A stretch of 53,966 nucleotides of DNA from Stutzerimonas stutzeri. GTDB taxonomy: Bacteria > Pseudomonadota > Gammaproteobacteria > Pseudomonadales > Pseudomonadaceae. The DNA lies in the NCBI RefSeq assembly GCF_002890915.1, contig NZ_POUT01000018.1, positions 1-53,966 on the forward strand. Direction: 5' to 3'. Of this stretch, positions 23,438-34,276 are shown piece by piece; within the stretch, counting starts at the first letter, position 1, and each line of letters begins with the position of its first letter. The translations under genes and the position numbers were made by a program. The notes under the pieces were generated by a model, which was given only the letters and a program-made list of their open reading frames with translations, was not told where the DNA came from and made no database searches.

Positions 23438-25222
23438 TTAAGCGATGCTCAGCAGGCTGTCACCGACCGAAACCGCGTCGCCAACCTTGACGTTGACCGC
23501 CGCGACCGTCCCCGCCTTGAATGCGCGAATCTCGGTTTCCATCTTCATGGCTTCCAGGATCATCACCAAGTCGCCCTCCTGGACCAGCTGCCCGGGCTGC
23601 ACCAATACCTTGAAGATATTGCCCGCCAGCGGCGCGGCCTGAGGCTCGCCAGCGCTGGGCGCCAGCGCCGCCCCGGCCGGAGCGGCTACCGTCGCGGCGC
23701 AGCCCCCCAACGGCTTGATACCTTCGATATCGCCGCCATCGCTGACCTGCACGACGAAGGAGCGGCCATTGACCTCGACGGTGTACACCTCCGGCTGGCC
23801 CGCCTCACGCGGCGGCAGCTCATTGCCCGTCGGTGCGGGCTCGAAGGCCGCCGGATTACCGCGATTCTCGAGGAACTTGAGGCCAATCTGCGGGAACAGC
23901 GCATAAGTCAGGACATCATCGATCGCATCCGCCGCCAGCTTGATGCCCTTTTCCTGCGCCAGTCCGTTCAGCTCGGCCGTCAGGCGATCCATTTCCGGCT
24001 GCAACAGGTCGGCCGGACGGCAGGTGATGACCTCGGCACCATCCAGCACACGCGCCTGCAACTGCGCATTGAACGGAGCGGGCGCCGCGCCGTATTCACC
24101 CTTGAGGACACCGGCGGTTTCCTTGGTGATCGACTTGTAGCGCTCGCCGGTCAGCACGTTGATCACGGCCTGGGTGCCAACGATCTGCGAGGTTGGCGTC
24201 ACCAGCGGGATGAACCCTAGGTCCTCGCGCACGCGCGGGATTTCCGCAAGCACCTCGTCGAACTTGTCCAGGGCGCCCTGCTCTTTCAGCTGCCCTTCCA
24301 TATTGGTCAGCATGCCGCCAGGCACCTGTGCCACGAGGATTCGCGAGTCGACACCGCGCAGGGTGCCTTCGAATTTCGCGTACTTCTTGCGCACCTCGCG
24401 GAAATAGGCCGCGACCTCTTCGAGCAACTCGAGGTTCAGACCGGTATCGCGGTCGGTTCCCTGGAAGATCGCCACCACCGACTCGGTCGGTGAATGGCCG
24501 TAGGTCATCGACAGCGAGGAAATCGCGGTGTCGACGTTGTCGATGCCAGCTTCCACCGCCTTGAGAATGGCCGCCGTGGAGAGCCCCGCCGTGGCATGGC
24601 ACTGCATATGGATTGGAATGGCGAGGCTGGCCTTCAGCCGTGACACCAGTTCGAATGCCATGTACGGCGTGAGAATGCCGGCCATGTCCTTGATCGCCAC
24701 CGAGTCGGCGCCCATGTCTTCGATCTGCTTGGCCAGGTCCACCCACATCTCGAGGGTATGCACCGGGCTGGTGGTGTAGGAGATCGTGCCTTGGGCATGC
24801 TTGCCCTGGCGCCTGACCGCATGCAGCGCAGTATCCAGGTTGCGTGGATCGTTCATCGCATCGAACACGCGGAACACATCCACACCGTTGACCGCCGCCC
24901 GCTCGACGAACTTCTCCACCACGTCGTCGGCGTAGTGCCGGTAACCCAGCAGGTTCTGGCCGCGCAGCAGCATCTGCTGACGGGTATTGGGCATGGCTTT
25001 CTTGAGTTCGCGGATGCGCTCCCAAGGGTCTTCGCCGAGATAGCGAATGCAGGCATCGAAAGTCGCGCCGCCCCAGCTCTCCACCGACCAGAAGCCCACC
25101 TGGTCGAGCTTCGCCGCAATCGGCAACATGTCCTCCAGGCGAATACGGGTGGCGAGAATGGATTGGTGGGCATCGCGCAGCACCACGTCGGTGATGCCGA
25201 GCGGCTGTTTTGCAACGGTCAT
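23438..25222 (-). CDS. oadA: Oxaloacetate decarboxylase alpha subunit (biotin carboxyltransferase)
   Basis: The 594-residue protein has an N-terminal TIM-barrel carboxyltransferase domain (about 5-300, starting VVLRDAHQSILATRIR), a conserved C-terminal extension (PYC_OADA), a Pro/Ala-rich linker (about 495-525) and a biotinyl domain with EAMKMETE, biotin lysine K560. The start at 25222 is preferred to upstream codons because of the family N terminus and GGGAG 8 bp upstream. It overlaps neither neighbour. Pseudomonads often annotate this as pyruvate carboxylase subunit B, but oadG and oadB next to it support the sodium-pump form. Confidence 0.92.
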   Translation of the reverse strand: MTVAKQPLGITDVVLRDAHQSILATRIRLEDMLPIAAKLDQVGFWSVESWGGATFDACIRYLGEDPWERIRELKKAMPNTRQQMLLRGQNLLGYRHYADDVVEKFVERAAVNGVDVFRVFDAMNDPRNLDTALHAVRRQGKHAQGTISYTTSPVHTLEMWVDLAKQIEDMGADSVAIKDMAGILTPYMAFELVSRLKASLAIPIHMQCHATAGLSTAAILKAVEAGIDNVDTAISSLSMTYGHSPTESVVAIFQGTDRDTGLNLELLEEVAAYFREVRKKYAKFEGTLRGVDSRILVAQVPGGMLTNMEGQLKEQGALDKFDEVLAEIPRVREDLGFIPLVTPTSQIVGTQAVINVLTGERYKSITKETAGVLKGEYGAAPAPFNAQLQARVLDGAEVITCRPADLLQPEMDRLTAELNGLAQEKGIKLAADAIDDVLTYALFPQIGLKFLENRGNPAAFEPAPTGNELPPREAGQPEVYTVEVNGRSFVVQVSDGGDIEGIKPLGGCAATVAAPAGAALAPSAGEPQAAPLAGNIFKVLVQPGQLVQEGDLVMILEAMKMETEIRAFKAGTVAAVNVKVGDAVSVGDSLLSIA

Positions 25223-25244
25223 GGAAGGAACTCCCTTTCCAGAG

Positions 25245-25487
25245 TCAACCGCGGCGCGCGCGGTGTTGATGAATCGCGGCCTGGATGGCAGCAAGAATAT
25301 CCGCATCCGTCTCGGCTGCGGCCGCCTGCGCGGACGCCGCCTGAGGAACAGGCTCGCCGACGAAGCGACCGGCCAGGTAGGACATCAAGCGAATACAAAG
25401 GATCAACAGAATGAGGAAGGTGTAGACGAAACCTATGCCGAACAGCATGAGTTCGACACCTTCAAGCAGGAGTTGGCTGGGGGTCAT
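25245..25487 (-). CDS. oadG: Oxaloacetate decarboxylase gamma subunit
   Basis: The 80-residue protein has one N-terminal membrane helix (about 12-36, GIGFVYTFLILLILCIRLMS) followed by an Ala/Gln-rich linker and a short basic helix, the OadG layout. OadG anchors the alpha subunit to the membrane. First gene of the oadGAB operon, 22 bp before oadA. Confidence 0.88.
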   Translation of the reverse strand: MTPSQLLLEGVELMLFGIGFVYTFLILLILCIRLMSYLAGRFVGEPVPQAASAQAAAAETDADILAAIQAAIHQHRARRG

Positions 25488-25625
25488 CGGGATTCCCTTG
25501 TCAGCAGCTCAAGCTGCTTGTTATTCGCGGCGTTAGTTCGGACCTGTTTCGCGACACGCGAAACGGCCGAACAGTAGCCCGAAACAGAGAGCCAAGGCAA
25601 ACCCGAATAAGCGACGAAAAGCGAA

Positions 25626-27068
25626 CTACAGCAGGAAGATCGTCGCCAAACCGAGGAAGATGAAGAACCCGCCGCTATCGGTCATGGCGGTGATCATCAC
25701 GCTCGCCCCCATCGCCGGATCACGTCCCAGGCGCGCCAATGTCATGGGAATCAGCACCCCCATGAGCGCGGCGAGCAACAGATTCAGCGTCATCGCCGCA
25801 GTCATCACCACCCCTAGAGACCAGCTGCCATACAGCCAGTAGGCCACCAGGCCGATTACACCGCCCCATACCAGGCCATTCACCAGACCGACGCCCACCT
25901 CCTTGCGCAACAGGCGGGTGGTGTTGCCGGTTCCCACCTGATCCAGGGCCATGGCACGCACGATCATGGTGATGGTCTGGTTGCCGGAATTGCCGCCGAT
26001 GCCTGCGACAATTGGCATCAGGGCAGCCAGGGCAACCAGCTTCTCGATGGAGCCATCGAACAGGCCGATCACCCGCGAGGCGATGAATGCGGTGATCAGA
26101 TTCACCGCCAGCCAGGCCCAGCGGTTGCGCACGGACTTCCAGACCGAGGCGAAGATATCTTCCTCCTCGCGCAGACCGGCCATGTTGAGGACTTCACTCT
26201 CGCTTTCCTCGCGGATCAGGTCGACCATTTCGTCGATGGTCAGACGGCCGATCAGCTTGCCGCTCTTGTCCACCACCGGCGTGGAGACCAGGTCGTAGCG
26301 TTCGAAGGCCTGCGCGGCATCGTAGGCGTCCTCGTCCGGATGGAAAGTGACCGGGTCGCTGGCCATCACCTCGGCCACCTGCTTGTCCGGATCATTGACC
26401 AGCAGCCGCTTGATCGGCAGCACCCCCTTGAGCACGCCGTCGTAGTCCACCACGAAGAGCTTGTCGGTATGTCCCGGCAGCTCCTTGAGCCGCCGCAGGT
26501 AGCGCAACACCACCTCGAGGCTGACGTCCTCGCGGATGGTGACCATCTCGAAGTCCATCAGCGCGCCGACCTGGTCCTCCTCGTAGGACAGGGCCGAACG
26601 CACCCGCTCGCGCTGCTGCGCATCGAGGGTTTCCATCAGCTCGTGGACGACGTCACGCGGCAGTTCGGGCGCCAGGTCGGCGAGCTCGTCGGCATCCATC
26701 TCCTTGGCGGCCGCGAGCAACTCGTGATCATCCATGTCGGCGATCAGGGTCTCGCGTACCGCATCGGAGACTTCGAGCAGGATGTCGCCGTCGCGCTCGG
26801 CCTTGACCAGCTGCCAGACGGTCAGGCGCTCGTCGAGCGGCAGCGCCTCGAGGATATGGGCGACGTCGGCGGGGTGCAGCTCATCCAGCTTGCGCTGCAG
26901 TTCGGCGAGGTTCTGCCGCTGATCGAAGTCCTCGGCGAATTCCGGCGGCTGGTCATCCTGGCGCTGCGATGCGTCTTCGATCAGTTTGTGCCGGTGCAGC
27001 AGTTCGATCACCTGCGCCAGGCGATCCTGCAAGGTTTCTTGCGGCTTCTTTGCTTCTACTTCTGTCAT
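25626..27068 (-). CDS. mgtE: Magnesium transporter MgtE
   Basis: The 480-residue protein has the MgtE layout: a cytoplasmic N domain (about 40-160, HPADVAHILEALPLDERL), two CBS domains (about 165-290, with TPVVDKSGKLIGRLTIDEMV) and a five-helix membrane domain (about 315-480) with PIVAGIGGNSGNQ and AMTDSGGFFIFLG. Mg binding by the N and CBS domains gates the channel. GGAG lies 6 bp before ATG 27068; the in-frame GTG at 27080 has no such site. Confidence 0.94.
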   Translation of the reverse strand: MTEVEAKKPQETLQDRLAQVIELLHRHKLIEDASQRQDDQPPEFAEDFDQRQNLAELQRKLDELHPADVAHILEALPLDERLTVWQLVKAERDGDILLEVSDAVRETLIADMDDHELLAAAKEMDADELADLAPELPRDVVHELMETLDAQQRERVRSALSYEEDQVGALMDFEMVTIREDVSLEVVLRYLRRLKELPGHTDKLFVVDYDGVLKGVLPIKRLLVNDPDKQVAEVMASDPVTFHPDEDAYDAAQAFERYDLVSTPVVDKSGKLIGRLTIDEMVDLIREESESEVLNMAGLREEEDIFASVWKSVRNRWAWLAVNLITAFIASRVIGLFDGSIEKLVALAALMPIVAGIGGNSGNQTITMIVRAMALDQVGTGNTTRLLRKEVGVGLVNGLVWGGVIGLVAYWLYGSWSLGVVMTAAMTLNLLLAALMGVLIPMTLARLGRDPAMGASVMITAMTDSGGFFIFLGLATIFLL

Positions 27069-27416
27069 GGCGCACTCCACCCCCAGCCACGGAGCACGCC
27101 AGGGGAATCAATCAATCAATACGTGATTGGCAAGCAGGAAACGTGAACGACTACTGGGCAAGTCCATAAGAAGGGTTGTTCCACAGGCCACGCGGGCAGA
27201 TGCGGCAATCATAACATCCGGCGGTGCGCTCGACGTCGCCAAGAGTAGTCAATACAGCAACTTGCGCGCACTGCGGGATAAAAAAAGCGACCTCACTCCA
27301 GGAAAACCGAAGCCGCCCGTTCTGTCGACGCCTTCACGTTGCGGCGAGACACGAATGAACGGTCAAGTTTTATCAAGTAGGCTGGCCTGGCCATTTTTCA
27401 GTCAAGGAGGACGAAA
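27069..27416. other. Divergent intergenic region, mgtE and DUF4124 gene
   Basis: No gene is seen in these 348 bp. A run of AATC/ATCA units lies at 27106-27121. The end carries AAGGAGG, the ribosome site of the 27417 gene. I see no recognisable Mg riboswitch. Confidence 0.5.
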
Positions 27417-27899
27417 ATGCGGCGCCTATCGATCTGCATGAGCCTGCTGTTGCTGGCGGCCCCGGCGCACTCGGCAAGCGTGTTTCGCTGCATCGACGAG
27501 CAGGGGCACGTCACGTTCAGCCAACAAGGCTGCCCTTCGGAGCAGAACCAGCAGCGGCAGCAAGCAGCCAACCCCACCCCCAGCTCGGGAAAGGCCGTGC
27601 CCATGGCCAAGCCGAAGCCCGCCAGAAGCGGCAAGCGCAAGGAGGAAGATTCGCTGACCGTCGTCGCCGAGCAGGATGATGGCTGCGGCAACCAGGTGAC
27701 GGGCCGCGAGCGGCGCAGCGCAATCATCAGCCAGAACATCCGGGCCGGAATGACCAGGCGCGACGTGGAAAGCGCGCTCGGTCGGCCGGAGCAGATCACG
27801 AGCAGCAATGGCCGCACCCGCCTGCGTTTCCGCGACACCGGCGGCCAGGTCCGCACGGTGAGCTTCGACGAAAATGGCTGCGTGCAGGGCAAACGCTAA
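27417..27899 (+). CDS. Secreted DUF4124-domain protein
   Basis: The 160-residue protein has a signal peptide (MRRLSICMSLLLLAAPAHSA) and an N-terminal DUF4124 motif (VFRCIDEQGHVTFSQQGC). A Gln/Pro/Lys-rich linker leads to a C-terminal segment around residues 100-155 (IRAGMTRRDVESALGRPEQI) that looks like an SmpA/BamE-type fold. Two cysteines of the first domain and two of the second are candidates for disulfides. The function is unknown; the product probably acts in the periplasm. AAGGAGG before the ATG is a strong ribosome site. Confidence 0.82.
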   Translation: MRRLSICMSLLLLAAPAHSASVFRCIDEQGHVTFSQQGCPSEQNQQRQQAANPTPSSGKAVPMAKPKPARSGKRKEEDSLTVVAEQDDGCGNQVTGRERRSAIISQNIRAGMTRRDVESALGRPEQITSSNGRTRLRFRDTGGQVRTVSFDENGCVQGKR

Positions 27900-27910
27900 T
27901 AGCTCGGCCG

Positions 27911-27959
27911 GCTTGAAGCTTGAAGCTTGAAGCTTGAAGCTTGAAGCTTGAAGCTTGAA
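27911..27959. repeat. Seven tandem copies of the heptamer GCTTGAA
   Basis: GCTTGAA is repeated exactly seven times without interruption just after the DUF4124 gene stop, followed by one extra A. Each unit junction makes an AAGCTT palindrome. Such a perfect short tandem array could slip in copy number. No coding frame runs through it. Confidence 0.9.
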
Positions 27960-28041
27960 AAGCATCGCCCCGGGGTCGGGCCTCCCACAAAAGCAGTGGG
28001 TCACCCTGAACCCTGTGGGAGGCGCGCCCTCGCGGCGATGC
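27960..28041. repeat. Inverted REP pair (REPIN-like)
   Basis: The plus strand has the reverse complement of CTTTTGTGGGAGGCCCG...GGCGATGCTT at 27960-27996 and a diverged forward copy TGTGGGAGGCGCGCC...GCGATGC at 28014-28041. A third near-identical copy is at 53746-53782. Short GC-rich palindromic elements of this kind are dispersed through Pseudomonas genomes. Confidence 0.7.
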
Positions 28042-28099
28042 AGGCCGCAGGCCTGCCAAAGGGAAGCCCAAATCGTCCCGTAGCCGGGATGGCAGACCA

Positions 28100-28136
28100 C
28101 AAACGAAAAGGGCCTGCATTTCTGCAGGCCCCTTCG
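28100..28136 (-). terminator. Terminator after the tRNA-Arg pair
   Basis: On the minus strand GGGCCTGCA and TGCAGGCCC form a 9-bp stem with loop GAAA, followed by TTTTCGTTT. It ends the csrA-tRNA transcript, or that of the tRNAs alone. Confidence 0.85.
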
Positions 28137-28139
28137 ATA

Positions 28140-28216
28140 TGGCGCACTCAGGAGGATTCGAACCTCCGACCGCTCGGTTCGTAGCCGAGTACTCTATCCA
28201 GCTGAGCTATGAGTGC
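28140..28216 (-). tRNA. tRNA-Arg(ACG), copy 1
   Basis: The 77-nt cloverleaf has acceptor arms GCACTCA and TGAGTGC, T-arm GGTTCGAATCC, and anticodon stem CTCGG/CCGAG around the loop CTACGAA, giving anticodon ACG (read as ICG). CCA is encoded. Identical in sequence to the copy at 28288-28364. Confidence 0.95.
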
Positions 28217-28287
28217 GTATGCGCTTGATAGACCAGATCGCTGCTGGTTGATTCAATGACCTACATCGCTGCCGGTCATTCAATGTA

Positions 28288-28364
28288 TGGCGCACTCAGG
28301 AGGATTCGAACCTCCGACCGCTCGGTTCGTAGCCGAGTACTCTATCCAGCTGAGCTATGAGTGC
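28288..28364 (-). tRNA. tRNA-Arg(ACG), copy 2
   Basis: The 77-nt sequence is identical to the copy at 28140-28216, including the encoded CCA. The 71-bp spacer between the copies holds a diverged internal repeat (GATTCAATG / CATTCAATG), consistent with local duplication. Confidence 0.95.
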
Positions 28365-28474
28365 GCTGAGCGTGCGCATTATAGGGAGTTAACAATGATG
28401 GTCAAGCATTTTGCCGTGGCGCTTTCCGACAGGAAAACTGGCTGACGCAAGAATCGAAACCCTAGAACGCAAAA

Positions 28475-28565
28475 TGGCGGAGAAGGGGGGATTCGAACCC
28501 CCGACACCCTTTTGAGGTGTACTCCCTTAGCAGGGGAGCGCCTTCGGCCACTCGGCCACCTCTCC
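28475..28565 (-). tRNA. tRNA-Ser(GCT)
   Basis: The 91-nt class II tRNA has acceptor arms GGAGAGG/CTTCTCC, a long variable arm (ACACCTCAAAAGGGTGT) and anticodon loop CTGCTAA, anticodon GCT. CCA is encoded. First of the tRNA cluster downstream of csrA. Confidence 0.95.
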
Positions 28566-28627
28566 GCAACACGGGGCGCATCATACCCATCTTTACCCCG
28601 TTTGCAAAGCCAAAAATTACAGAAAAA

Positions 28628-28813
28628 TTAGTGGCTTGGTTCCTGATCCTTCTCTTTCTGGATCCGTTGGTAGATCTCCTCGCGATGCACCGCCACCTCT
28701 TTGGGCGCATTGACGCCGATACGTACCTGGTTCCCTTTCACACCCAACACAGTGACAGTCACATCGTCACCCACCATCAGGGTTTCTCCAACCCGGCGAG
28801 TCAGAATCAGCAT
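28628..28813 (-). CDS. csrA: RNA-binding regulator CsrA (RsmA)
   Basis: The 61-residue protein is a complete CsrA: MLILTRRVGETLMVGDDVTV starts the beta-sheet, and R44 in VAVHREEIYQRIQ is the RNA-binding residue. CsrA dimers bind GGA in hairpins of target mRNAs and regulate translation of secretion, motility and biofilm genes; in Pseudomonas it is called RsmA. It lies between lysC and tRNA-Ser, the usual Pseudomonas order. Confidence 0.97.
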   Translation of the reverse strand: MLILTRRVGETLMVGDDVTVTVLGVKGNQVRIGVNAPKEVAVHREEIYQRIQKEKDQEPSH

Positions 28814-28961
28814 TCCTTTCTCCTTAAACGGATTCAGTCAGTAAACAGTCTGCAAAGATAAATACGGATAGTGTTCCGTAAGACATTGAAGCCAGAGCCT
28901 TTCAACAGCTATTGACCAGCGCGCGGGAGCCTAAAGTTCCTTTTCGCGCCGCCCAATACGA

Positions 28962-28989
28962 CAGAAGGCGCGGCCTAGCGCGCCTTCTG
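28962..28989 (-). terminator. Hairpin between lysC and csrA
   Basis: CAGAAGGCGCG and CGCGCCTTCTG form an 11-bp stem with a 6-base loop just after the lysC stop. No T-run follows on the minus strand, so termination may be partial, allowing read-through into csrA. Confidence 0.6.
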
Positions 28990-28993
28990 CGAA

Positions 28994-30232
28994 TCACTCC
29001 GCAGTGTTGCCAGCCGGTGCATCCAGCTCGAAGGCGGTATGCAATGCACGCACGGCCAGTTCGAGATACTTCTCCTCGATCACGACCGACACCTTGATCT
29101 CCGAGGTGGAAATCATCTGGATATTGATGTTTTCCTTGGCCAACGCCTCGAACATGCGACTGGCGACGCCGGCGTGGGAACGCATGCCGACGCCGACGAT
29201 GGACACCTTGGCGATATCGGTATCGCCGATCACTTCACGCGCGCCCATCTCCTCGGCGATGCTCTGCAGCACTTGCAGCGCATTGTTGTAGTCGTTTCGA
29301 TGCACGGTGAAGGTGAAGTCGGTGGTGTTATCGTGCGCGACGTTCTGCACGATCATGTCCACTTCCACGTTCGCGGCGCTGATCGGGCCGAGGATCTTGA
29401 AGGCCACACCGGGCGTATCCGGCACCCCACGAATGGTCAGCTTGGCTTCGTCGCGATTGAAGGCGATGCCGGAAATGATGGGCTGTTCCATGGATTCCTC
29501 TTCATCAAGGGTAATGAGGGTACCCGGACCCTCCTGAAAGCTGTGCAGCACGCGCAACGGCACGCTGTACTTGCCGGCAAATTCCACCGCACGGATTTGC
29601 AGGACCTTGGAGCCGAGGCTGGCCATTTCCAGCATCTCCTCGAAGGTGATCTTGTCCAGACGCTGGGCCTTGGCCACCACCCGCGGGTCGGTGGTGTAGA
29701 CGCCATCCACGTCAGTGTAGATCTGGCACTCGTCGGCCTTCAGCGCAGCGGCCAACGCCACCCCCGTGGTATCGGAGCCACCGCGGCCGAGCGTGGTGAT
29801 GTTGCCCTTCTCGTCCACCCCCTGGAATCCGGCCACCACCACCACGCGCCCGGCCTTGATGTCGCGCTGGATACGCTGCGCGTCGATCTGCAGGATGCGC
29901 GCCTTGGTGTGCGCGCTGTCGGTGAGGATGCGCACCTGGTTGCCCGTGTAGGACACCGCGGGAACGCCACGCTTGATCAGCGCCATGGCCAGCAACGCGA
30001 TGGTCACCTGCTCGCCGGTGGACACCATCACATCCAGCTCGCGGGCAACGGGCTGCTCGCTGATCTGTTTGGCAAGATCGATCAGGCGGTTGGTTTCGCC
30101 GCTCATCGCCGAGACCACGACGACGATATCGTCGCCGCCTTCGCGGAACTTCCTGACCTTCTCGGCCACCTGTTCGATACGCTCGACGGTGCCGACCGAG
30201 GTACCTCCAAACTTCTGTACGATCAAAGCCAT
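28994..30232 (-). CDS. lysC: Aspartate kinase
   Basis: The 412-residue protein has an N-terminal kinase domain with MALIVQKFGGTSVG, the KFGG lysine motif, and VVSAMSGETNRL, plus C-terminal paired ACT domains (about 270-405). It makes aspartyl phosphate for Lys, Thr and Met synthesis, and the ACT domains imply feedback control by those amino acids. The length fits the single-function alpha form. It lies between alaS and csrA. Confidence 0.95.
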   Translation of the reverse strand: MALIVQKFGGTSVGTVERIEQVAEKVRKFREGGDDIVVVVSAMSGETNRLIDLAKQISEQPVARELDVMVSTGEQVTIALLAMALIKRGVPAVSYTGNQVRILTDSAHTKARILQIDAQRIQRDIKAGRVVVVAGFQGVDEKGNITTLGRGGSDTTGVALAAALKADECQIYTDVDGVYTTDPRVVAKAQRLDKITFEEMLEMASLGSKVLQIRAVEFAGKYSVPLRVLHSFQEGPGTLITLDEEESMEQPIISGIAFNRDEAKLTIRGVPDTPGVAFKILGPISAANVEVDMIVQNVAHDNTTDFTFTVHRNDYNNALQVLQSIAEEMGAREVIGDTDIAKVSIVGVGMRSHAGVASRMFEALAKENINIQMISTSEIKVSVVIEEKYLELAVRALHTAFELDAPAGNTAE

Positions 30233-30300
30233 TTCTTAGCCGCCTAATGCCCCGTCAAGGGCGCTCATTAAACATACAACTCCGAACACTGCCAAGCGCC

Positions 30301-30323
30301 GAGGCCGCCGCCCGGGCGGCCTC
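30301..30323. terminator. Hairpin between alaS and lysC
   Basis: GAGGCCGCC and GGCGGCCTC form a perfect 9-bp stem with a 5-base loop in the 150-bp alaS-lysC gap. A second weaker stem lies at 30332-30360. Neither has a T-tract, so these may only attenuate read-through. Confidence 0.45.
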
Positions 30324-30382
30324 CGACGAACTGAAGCGGGCCATCCGGAGCAGGCCCTTCGAAACCAGACGCACGTGGCCGT

Positions 30383-33007
<2,625 letters not shown>

Positions 33008-33116
33008 AGATTTCTTCCAGAGGACTGCGGCCGAACGGCTGCAAAACGACACGGCGAGGCGGGACCACCGAAAGCCGGTTCGCAACTACCCAAACGGATA
33101 GCCGGCAAAGGGCCGC

Positions 33117-33122
33117 ATTATA
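33117..33122 (-). promoter_or_regulatory. Possible -10 box of alaS
   Basis: TATAAT on the minus strand lies about 110 bp before the alaS ATG. No good -35 element is found at the right distance, so the call is weak. Confidence 0.3.
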
Positions 33123-33168
33123 TCGGGCCTGCGCGCCGGGTATAGGGGATAACGTCGATTGAATCAAG

Positions 33169-34194
33169 CTATTCGACGGCACCCGCCCGATCAGCCTGGG
33201 CGAACGCGGCGAAGCTGTCGAGGATCGGCTGGACATGCTCGGGGCGCAGGTCCAGGTGCGTCACCAGGCGCAGCCGCGGCGCCGGCGTCAGGCGAATGCC
33301 GCGCTGTGCGCAGAACGCCGCCAGCGCCGCTGCCCGATCGCCGATATCCAGGTAGACCATGTTGGTCTGCACCGGCTCGACGACATAGCCGAGCGCCGCC
33401 AGCCCGGAACCGATCGCCTGCGCCAGTTGATGATCCGCGGCCAGCCGCTCGACGTGGTGCTCCAGCGCATACAGGCCCGCCGCGGCGAGGATGCCGGCCT
33501 GGCGCATGCCGCCACCGACCATCTTGCGCAGGCGCCGCGCCCTGGCGATGAACGCGTCGCTGCCGCAGAGCACCGAGCCGACCGGCGTTCCCAGGCCCTT
33601 CGACAGACAGACCGACACCGAATCGAAATGGCGAGTGATCGCCTGTGCGTCACAGCCGAGCTTCACCGCCGCGTTGAACAGCCGCGCGCCATCCAGGTGC
33701 AACTGCAGCCCCCGCTCGCGGGTGAACGCACGCGCGGCGGCCAGATAGTCCAGCGGCAGCACCTTGCCCTGCATGGTGTTTTCCAGCGCCAGCAGGCGGG
33801 TGCGGGCGAAGTGGAAATTGTCCGGTTTAATCGCCGCCTCGACACGCGCCAGGTCCAGCGAACCGTCGGCTTCCATTTCGATGGGCTGCGGCTGGATCGA
33901 GCCCAGCACCGCCGCGCCGCCACCCTCGTACTTGTAGGTATGCGCCTGCTGCCCGACGATGTACTCGTCGCCACGCTCGCAATGCGCCATCAGCCCCAGC
34001 AGGTTGCTCATGGTGCCGGACGGCACGAACAACCCGGCGGAAAAGCCCAGGCGCCCGGCCAGTTCGCGTTCCAGCCGGTTGACCGTGGGGTCCTCGCCAT
34101 AGACGTCGTCGCCGGTCGCGGCACGCAGCATGGCCTCGCGCATCGGCGCGGTCGGCTGGGTGACGGTGTCGCTGCGCAGATCGATGATGCTCAT
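33169..34194 (-). CDS. ltaE: Low-specificity threonine aldolase
   Basis: The 341-residue protein is a PLP fold-type I enzyme. DLRSDTVTQPTAPMREAM at the N terminus, VYGEDPTVNRLE, HLDGARLFNAAV and SVCLSKGLGTPVGSVL (PLP lysine K199) are the threonine aldolase landmarks. It cleaves L-threonine or L-allo-threonine to glycine and acetaldehyde. GGAG 6 bp upstream of the ATG at 34194 supports this start over the longer frame. Confidence 0.92.
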   Translation of the reverse strand: MSIIDLRSDTVTQPTAPMREAMLRAATGDDVYGEDPTVNRLERELAGRLGFSAGLFVPSGTMSNLLGLMAHCERGDEYIVGQQAHTYKYEGGGAAVLGSIQPQPIEMEADGSLDLARVEAAIKPDNFHFARTRLLALENTMQGKVLPLDYLAAARAFTRERGLQLHLDGARLFNAAVKLGCDAQAITRHFDSVSVCLSKGLGTPVGSVLCGSDAFIARARRLRKMVGGGMRQAGILAAAGLYALEHHVERLAADHQLAQAIGSGLAALGYVVEPVQTNMVYLDIGDRAAALAAFCAQRGIRLTPAPRLRLVTHLDLRPEHVQPILDSFAAFAQADRAGAVE

Positions 34195-34276
34195 GGAAGC
34201 TCCGGTTCCTCGTCGAAACAAGCCTGCCACCCTAAATGATTTCAGCGGCGCGGCGAATCGTTAACGAACAGCGGGC

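Noticed and set aside
27069..27416. Magnesium-sensing riboswitch upstream of mgtE
   Set aside because: I see no M-box core or a convincing expression-platform terminator in the leader.
27960..28364. CRISPR array suggested by repeats in the tRNA region
   Set aside because: The repeats are two identical tRNA genes, a REP pair and a heptamer array. There are no regular spacers and no cas genes.
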